A stretch of DNA of 8,112 nucleotides. Origin: Chloroflexota bacterium. Its GTDB lineage: Bacteria > Chloroflexota > Dehalococcoidia > DSTF01 > RBG-16-68-14. Both the position numbers and the translations under genes were made by a program. The stretch's first letter is position 1; every line of letters starts with the position of its first letter. Location of the stretch: NCBI GenBank assembly GCA_022563135.1, contig JADFNZ010000078.1:1-8112 (forward strand). The letters are read 5' to 3'. Of this stretch, positions 5,221 to 8,112 are shown piece by piece. The notes under the pieces were generated by a model, which did no database searches, was not told where the DNA came from, and saw only the letters and a list, made by a program, of their open reading frames with translations.

Positions 5221-5879
5221 CACAGGCCGACGATGCGCACGCCGGCGAGCGTCTTGTAGCGGCGGTTGACGTTCACAAGCAGCGCTGTGATCCCCTCGAC
5301 GTAGTGGGCGCTCGCCAGCGGCCCGCCGTCCACGGCGCGCACGCCGCGGATCTGCTCGGCGAGGGCGCTGACCGTGGCCTTCGCCTCGCGGCCGTCGGCG
5401 CAGACGATGACGTCCTGGTCGAGCGAGCTATCGCCGTCCCAGAGCTTCGCGGCGCCGAGGTTCTGGAACGCGGCGACGACGGCCGCGCCCGGCAGGAGCG
5501 CCTGCGCCTGCTCCGCGGCCGAGCCCTCGGGCACGGCCAGCATCGACGGCCTGCCGCCCTCAAACGTAAGCGGTACCGCTGTACTGACGACGATCTTGCC
5601 GTCGGAGGCCTCCCGTAGCGGCGGCAGCGTGTCGGCCTGCGCGCTGAACGGCACCGTGAGGACGATCAGCTCGGCATCGCCTGCGGCGGCTGCGTTCTCC
5701 GCGCCCCGAACGGTCGCCTTGGCAGCGCGTTCGCCGATCTCTCGCGCCGCGTCATCCGCGCGATCGGCCTGGCGCGAGCCGATGACGATCGCGTGGCCCG
5801 CCAAAGCGAGGCGATAGGCGAGCCCCTTCCCCTCCGGCCCCGTGCCGCCGATGAACGCGATCTTCGTCACGACTGCCAT
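5220..5879 (-). CDS. npdG: NpdG, NADPH-dependent F420 reductase (219 aa)
   Basis: This enzyme transfers hydride between NADP(H) and coenzyme F420, supplying reduced F420 to other enzymes or returning electrons to NADP. KIAFIGGTGPEGKGLAYRLA (6-25) is the Rossmann loop typical of the Fno/NpdG family. IGSR (33-36) is the family's site for the NADP 2'-phosphate. LIVLTVPF (71-78) and VVAAFQNLGA (134-143) are family strands lining the cofactor pocket. DGGPLASAHYVEGITALLVN (184-203) is the C-terminal helix region. The length is normal. The ATG at 5879 overlaps the cofD end by 13 bp. A GTG at 5870 (residue 4) gives a tighter GTGA overlap with the cofD stop and has AGGATGG five bases before it, so the true start may be three codons shorter. 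Its position between cofD and cofE ties it firmly to F420 rather than to a generic NADP reductase. Confidence 0.93.
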   Translation of the reverse strand: MAVVTKIAFIGGTGPEGKGLAYRLALAGHAIVIGSRQADRADDAAREIGERAAKATVRGAENAAAAGDAELIVLTVPFSAQADTLPPLREASDGKIVVSTAVPLTFEGGRPSMLAVPEGSAAEQAQALLPGAAVVAAFQNLGAAKLWDGDSSLDQDVIVCADGREAKATVSALAEQIRGVRAVDGGPLASAHYVEGITALLVNVNRRYKTLAGVRIVGL

Positions 5880-6799
5880 CCTAGCGATTCGAGCGCGGCG
5901 CGCGCCAGCGCCTCCTTCGCCTTTAGGTTCTGCATCTCCGTCTCGGTCACCACCGGCTCCATGCCGAGCTGACGCACGCCGTCCGCGAGCGCCTCGTCCT
6001 GCCGGTCGAGCACATACGTTTTTGCGATGTCCCGGTAGAGCCGCGCGACGCCGAGCGCGCTCACCTCGTGGCCGAGGCCCGAGAGCAGCTCCGCCGCCGG
6101 CGGCTGCAGCGAGCTGCTGCTGAGGATCGGGCTGACGGCGGCGACCCGGTCGCGGCGCGCCTGCACCGCGTCGCGCAGGCCCGGCAGCGCCAGGATCGGG
6201 CCGATGCTGGCGATCGGGTTGCTGGGCGCGATCAGGATCGCCTCGGCATGTTGCAGCGCCTCCAGCACTCCGGGCGCAGGCCGCGCCTCCCCCGCTCCCT
6301 CGAAGCGAACGCCTCGCACGCGGTCGCGCGCGCCGCGCTGCACGAGATAGCGCTGGAACGCGAGCGGGCCTTCGCCCGTCTCGATGACCGTGCGCACACG
6401 GTCATCCGACATGGGGAGGATGCGCGTCCGCACCTCCAGCCGTTCGGCCAGCTCCGCCGCTACCCGGCTCAGGCTGGCGCCTTCGCGCAGGCGACGGGTG
6501 CGGAAGAGGTGCGTCGCCAGGTCGCGGTCGCCGATCTGGAACCAGGTCTCGTCGCTGAAGCGGCGCATCGCCTCCAGCCAGTGAAACGTGTCGCCCTGGA
6601 TGCCCCAGCCGCGCGCCTCGTCCACGATGCCGGCGAGCGCGTACGTGACGGTATCGGGATCGGGGCTGACGTGGAGGCCGAAGAACTCCTCGTCGTCGCC
6701 GGTGTTGACGATGGCGACGATCTCCTCCGGCGGCACGATGCTTGTGACGCCCTGGAGGAAGCGCGAACCGCCCACGCCGCCGCAGAGGACGGCGATCAT
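5867..6799 (-). CDS. cofD: CofD/FbiA, phospho-acyl transferase making F420-0 (310 aa)
   Basis: CofD transfers the phospho-acyl group from the guanylylated intermediate (2-phospholactyl-GPP in archaea, enolpyruvyl-GPP in many bacteria) to the deazaflavin Fo, giving F420-0 or its dehydro form. Recognisable parts are CGGVGGSRFLQG (6-17), IVNTGDDEEFFGLHVSPDPDT (30-50), the family GIQGDTF (66-72), IGDRDLATHLFR (89-100), MSDDRVRT (130-137), and APSNPIASIGPIL (191-203). The length is normal. Around 224-236 the usual glycine-rich SPIxGGxxxxGPA stretch reads SPILSSSSLQPPA, an unusual change. The ATG at 6799 has GGAG seven bases upstream. It is the first gene of the operon and diverges from the propeller gene. 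The family assignment is secure; the true acyl donor is not visible from sequence. Confidence 0.95.
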   Translation of the reverse strand: MIAVLCGGVGGSRFLQGVTSIVPPEEIVAIVNTGDDEEFFGLHVSPDPDTVTYALAGIVDEARGWGIQGDTFHWLEAMRRFSDETWFQIGDRDLATHLFRTRRLREGASLSRVAAELAERLEVRTRILPMSDDRVRTVIETGEGPLAFQRYLVQRGARDRVRGVRFEGAGEARPAPGVLEALQHAEAILIAPSNPIASIGPILALPGLRDAVQARRDRVAAVSPILSSSSLQPPAAELLSGLGHEVSALGVARLYRDIAKTYVLDRQDEALADGVRQLGMEPVVTETEMQNLKAKEALARAALESLGWQS

Positions 6800-6815
6800 C
6801 GGCCGGCTCCGGCCG

Positions 6816-6845
6816 TTGTCGGCGCGGATCGGTAGCGACTACAAT
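6816..6845 (+). promoter_or_regulatory. Probable promoter of the beta-propeller gene
   Basis: TTGTCG (6816-6821), 18 bases, TACAAT (6840-6845) is a good sigma-70 pair in the 118-bp gap between cofD and the propeller gene. The start point would be near 6852, leaving a leader of about 66 bases. The cofD promoter must lie in the same gap on the other strand, so the two probably overlap. Confidence 0.4.
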
Positions 6846-6864
6846 GAAGCTCCGGCACGCCGCC

Positions 6865-6921
6865 ATGCTACGCAGCGCGCCGCTGGGAGCACAAGCCCGC
6901 ATGAGTCGACCAGTCCTATGA
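6865..6921 (+). other. Possible 18-codon leader ORF overlapping the propeller start
   Basis: ATG at 6865 opens a frame for MLRSAPLGAQARMSRPVL, ending in a TGA at 6919-6921 that overlaps the propeller ATG as ATGA. A second in-frame ATG is at 6901. The propeller gene lacks a clear ribosome binding site, so ribosomes finishing this short frame could restart there. No Shine-Dalgarno is visible for the leader itself. It could be chance. Confidence 0.2.
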
Positions 6922-7838
6922 GCGTTCCCGCCTACGTCTTCGACGGCGAGCGGCTGACGGCCGTCGATACGGGCATTGCGAAGCCGCTGCGCTGGGCCGC
7001 CTGGCAGCCGGACGGCTCGTGGTGCCTGCTCGTCGGTAACGGCGGTACGGCTGTGCGCTATGACGGCCGCCGGTTCCAGCCACTGCCCACGAACACCAAG
7101 CACAACCTGCGCGGCGTCGCCTTCTCTCCGGACGGACGCGAGGCGCTGCTCGTCGGCAACCGGGGCGCCGTCCTGCTGTACGACGGCGCTTCCATGCGCG
7201 AGCTGCCCTCGCCCGCGACGGAGAACCTGCGCCGCGCCGCCTGGCGTCCGCAGGGCGACTACGCGCTCATCATCGGCAACGGCGGCACGGTGCTGCGCTA
7301 CGAAGACGGCACGCTCACGCCCGTCCCGGGCGATCGCGCGCACACCCTGCGCGCGATCGCGTGGCGTCCGGACGGCGCATACGCGCTCGTCGGCGCCTAC
7401 GCCAGCCGCTGGGCCGGCTACCCGCGCCCGCACGCGCTCTACAAGTGCGACGGCCGCTACCTGCAGGCGCTGCTCACCAGCGATCAGGAGGACGACTTCG
7501 TCGCCGTCGACTGGCACCCGGACGGACGGCGGGCGCTCATCGCGGGTTACGCGTTCAGCAGCGATGCTACGGCGAACAAGCTCCTCACCTACGACGGCGC
7601 GGGCTTCAGCACGCAGGCGGTGGAGACGTCGGGCTCGCTGCTCGGCGCGGCGTGGCACCCGGGCGGCGAATACGCGCTCCTCTGCGGCGAGGGCGGCGCG
7701 CTGCTTCGCTACCATGGCGGACGCGTGGAGCAGATTGAGAGCGGAACGCAGGATAACCTCGTCGGCCCGTTCTGGCGGCCCGATGGCTCGACGGCGCTCC
7801 TCCTGCGCGGCCCTGGCGAGCGCGTGTATACGGTGTGA
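6918..7838 (+). CDS. Seven-bladed beta-propeller protein, WD40/Ycf48-like (306 aa)
   Basis: The protein is built almost wholly of one repeat of about 40 residues with the pattern L-R-x-A-A-W-x-P-D-G-x6-L-(L/I)-G-N-G-G-x-x-L-R-Y-D-G. Six full blades begin at about residues 24, 64, 104, 144, 194 and 241. A seventh half-blade (281-306, FWRPDGSTALLL…ERVYTV) ends the chain. The N-terminal YVFDGERLTAVDTG (6-19) matches the end of a blade (RYDGRRFQPLPT) and should complete blade 7, the usual Velcro closure. Blades 4 and 5 are longer, with loop insertions (ASRWAGYPRPH, AFSSDATANK). There is no signal peptide or membrane helix, so it is probably cytoplasmic. No catalytic residues are recognised; a binding or scaffold role is inferred. 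It diverges from cofD, but no functional link to F420 is shown. ATG at 6918 is the best start though without a ribosome binding site. Confidence 0.85.
   Translation: MSVPAYVFDGERLTAVDTGIAKPLRWAAWQPDGSWCLLVGNGGTAVRYDGRRFQPLPTNTKHNLRGVAFSPDGREALLVGNRGAVLLYDGASMRELPSPATENLRRAAWRPQGDYALIIGNGGTVLRYEDGTLTPVPGDRAHTLRAIAWRPDGAYALVGAYASRWAGYPRPHALYKCDGRYLQALLTSDQEDDFVAVDWHPDGRRALIAGYAFSSDATANKLLTYDGAGFSTQAVETSGSLLGAAWHPGGEYALLCGEGGALLRYHGGRVEQIESGTQDNLVGPFWRPDGSTALLLRGPGERVYTV
6987..7838 (+). repeat. Tandem blade repeats inside the propeller gene
   Basis: Blades 1, 2, 3 and 6 are each exactly 40 codons (120 bp), for example 6987-7106, 7107-7226 and 7227-7346. DNA similarity is strongest over the segments encoding WxPDG and VGNGG, such as cgtccggacggc. 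This suggests growth by internal duplication followed by divergence. Confidence 0.6.
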
Positions 7839-7854
7839 GGCGATTCTGCGCGCT

Positions 7855-7883
7855 TTGACAGACCTTCCCAGTGGCAGTATGCT
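7855..7883 (+). promoter_or_regulatory. Near-consensus sigma-70 promoter for the right-edge gene
   Basis: TTGACA (7855-7860), 17 bases, TATGCT (7878-7883). The -35 is a perfect match and the spacing is ideal. It begins 17 bp after the propeller stop. The expected start point near 7890 gives a leader of about 23 bases containing GGGTGAGG before the GTG at 7913. Confidence 0.65.
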
Positions 7884-7912
7884 TGCTGCACTCTCTAGGG
7901 TGAGGCGATACC

Positions 7913-8112
7913 GTGAAACAGCGCGAAAGAACGAAGACGAAGGCCAGCCAGAAAAAGATAGCCGACACGGCCCTTCAGGCAGGTAGGGAGGCGTTCGCGC
8001 GGCACGCCTGGCGGGAGGCGTTTGAACTCCTCTCCGCCGCCGACGCATCGGGCGGCCTCTCGGCGGAGGACCTAGAACGTCTCGGAGATGCTGCCTGGTG
8101 GACGGGGCACAC
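7913..8112 (+). CDS. N-terminal part of a TPR-like protein, possibly a regulator (66 residues, runs off right edge)
   Basis: The frame opens with GTG at 7913, preceded by GGGTGAGG (7898-7905) and a near-consensus promoter. The first 18 residues are very basic (MKQRERTKTKASQKKIAD). Then comes GREAFARHAWREAFELLSAA (24-43) and LSAEDLERLGDAAWWTGH (49-66). This is a helix-turn-helix pair of the tetratricopeptide kind, with the A..W.EA...L and LG.AAWW spacing. In high-GC bacteria such starts are common in LuxR-type transcriptional regulators and in adenylate-cyclase-like or ATPase signalling proteins with TPR repeats. The output domain is outside the window, so the function is open. The coding evidence (promoter, ribosome binding site, start, amphipathic repeat) is good; the regulator assignment is inference. 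Confidence 0.6.
   Translation, partial: MKQRERTKTKASQKKIADTALQAGREAFARHAWREAFELLSAADASGGLSAEDLERLGDAAWWTGH

Noticed and set aside
4576..5259. 227-codon plus-strand frame opposite cofE
   Set aside because: It is rich in H, R, A and D with no recognisable motif; cofE on the other strand is certain.
6402..8048. 548-codon minus-strand open frame opposite the propeller gene
   Set aside because: It is antisense to the propeller gene and out of frame with cofD. Its translation is arginine- and alanine-rich with no domain, while the overlapping frames encode clear proteins. Long antisense frames are expected at this GC content.
1..8112. Defence island, CRISPR, phage or transposon genes as a novel system
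   Set aside because: No direct repeat array, transposase, integrase, reverse transcriptase, nuclease or phage structural protein motif was seen in any plausible frame. The coherent system here is F420 biosynthesis and use.

Overview
The window is 8.1 kb of high-GC bacterial DNA with densely packed genes and no RNA genes, CRISPR arrays or transposase genes that I can recognise. The best functional marker is a coenzyme F420 cluster (cofD, npdG, cofE) on the minus strand. F420 genes together with strong GC bias, several apparently leaderless promoters, short-chain dehydrogenases and a possible TPR-type regulator suggest a soil- or sediment-type Chloroflexota, or less likely an Actinomycetota. 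This assignment is inferred from gene content only.

Left part (about 1-1235). This has visibly lower GC (for example 26 of 60 bases at 241-300, against 48 of 60 at 4081-4140). It holds the N-terminal third of a KDPG/KHG aldolase running off the left edge, its probable promoter with a perfect palindrome upstream, a possible small two-helix membrane protein, and an unrecognised 175-residue protein. It ends where the 3' end of the unknown gene meets a FAD-dependent oxidoreductase cut off after about 130 residues. That point looks like a recombination, deletion or assembly junction.

Middle (1226-4463). After the oxidoreductase stub come a class I SAM methyltransferase and a FabL-like enoyl-ACP reductase, both on the minus strand. 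A second, catalytically degenerate SDR diverges from the FabL-like gene and is followed five bases later by a Nudix hydrolase. The 79-bp gap between the two SDRs carries back-to-back promoters whose predicted start points fall on the start codons.

F420 block (4465-6799, minus strand). cofD, npdG and cofE overlap at both joints, so they very likely form one translationally coupled operon. CofD attaches the phospho-acyl group to Fo, CofE adds glutamate, and NpdG exchanges hydride between NADP(H) and F420. CofC/FbiD, the Fo synthase (CofG/H or FbiC) and an FbiB-type reductase domain are not in the window.

Right part (6800-8112). A divergent promoter region separates cofD from a 306-residue cytoplasmic beta-propeller of seven WxPDG-type blades, closed by its N-terminal strand. 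After a near-consensus sigma-70 promoter, the start of a TPR-like protein (possibly the N-terminus of a LuxR-type regulator) runs off the right edge.
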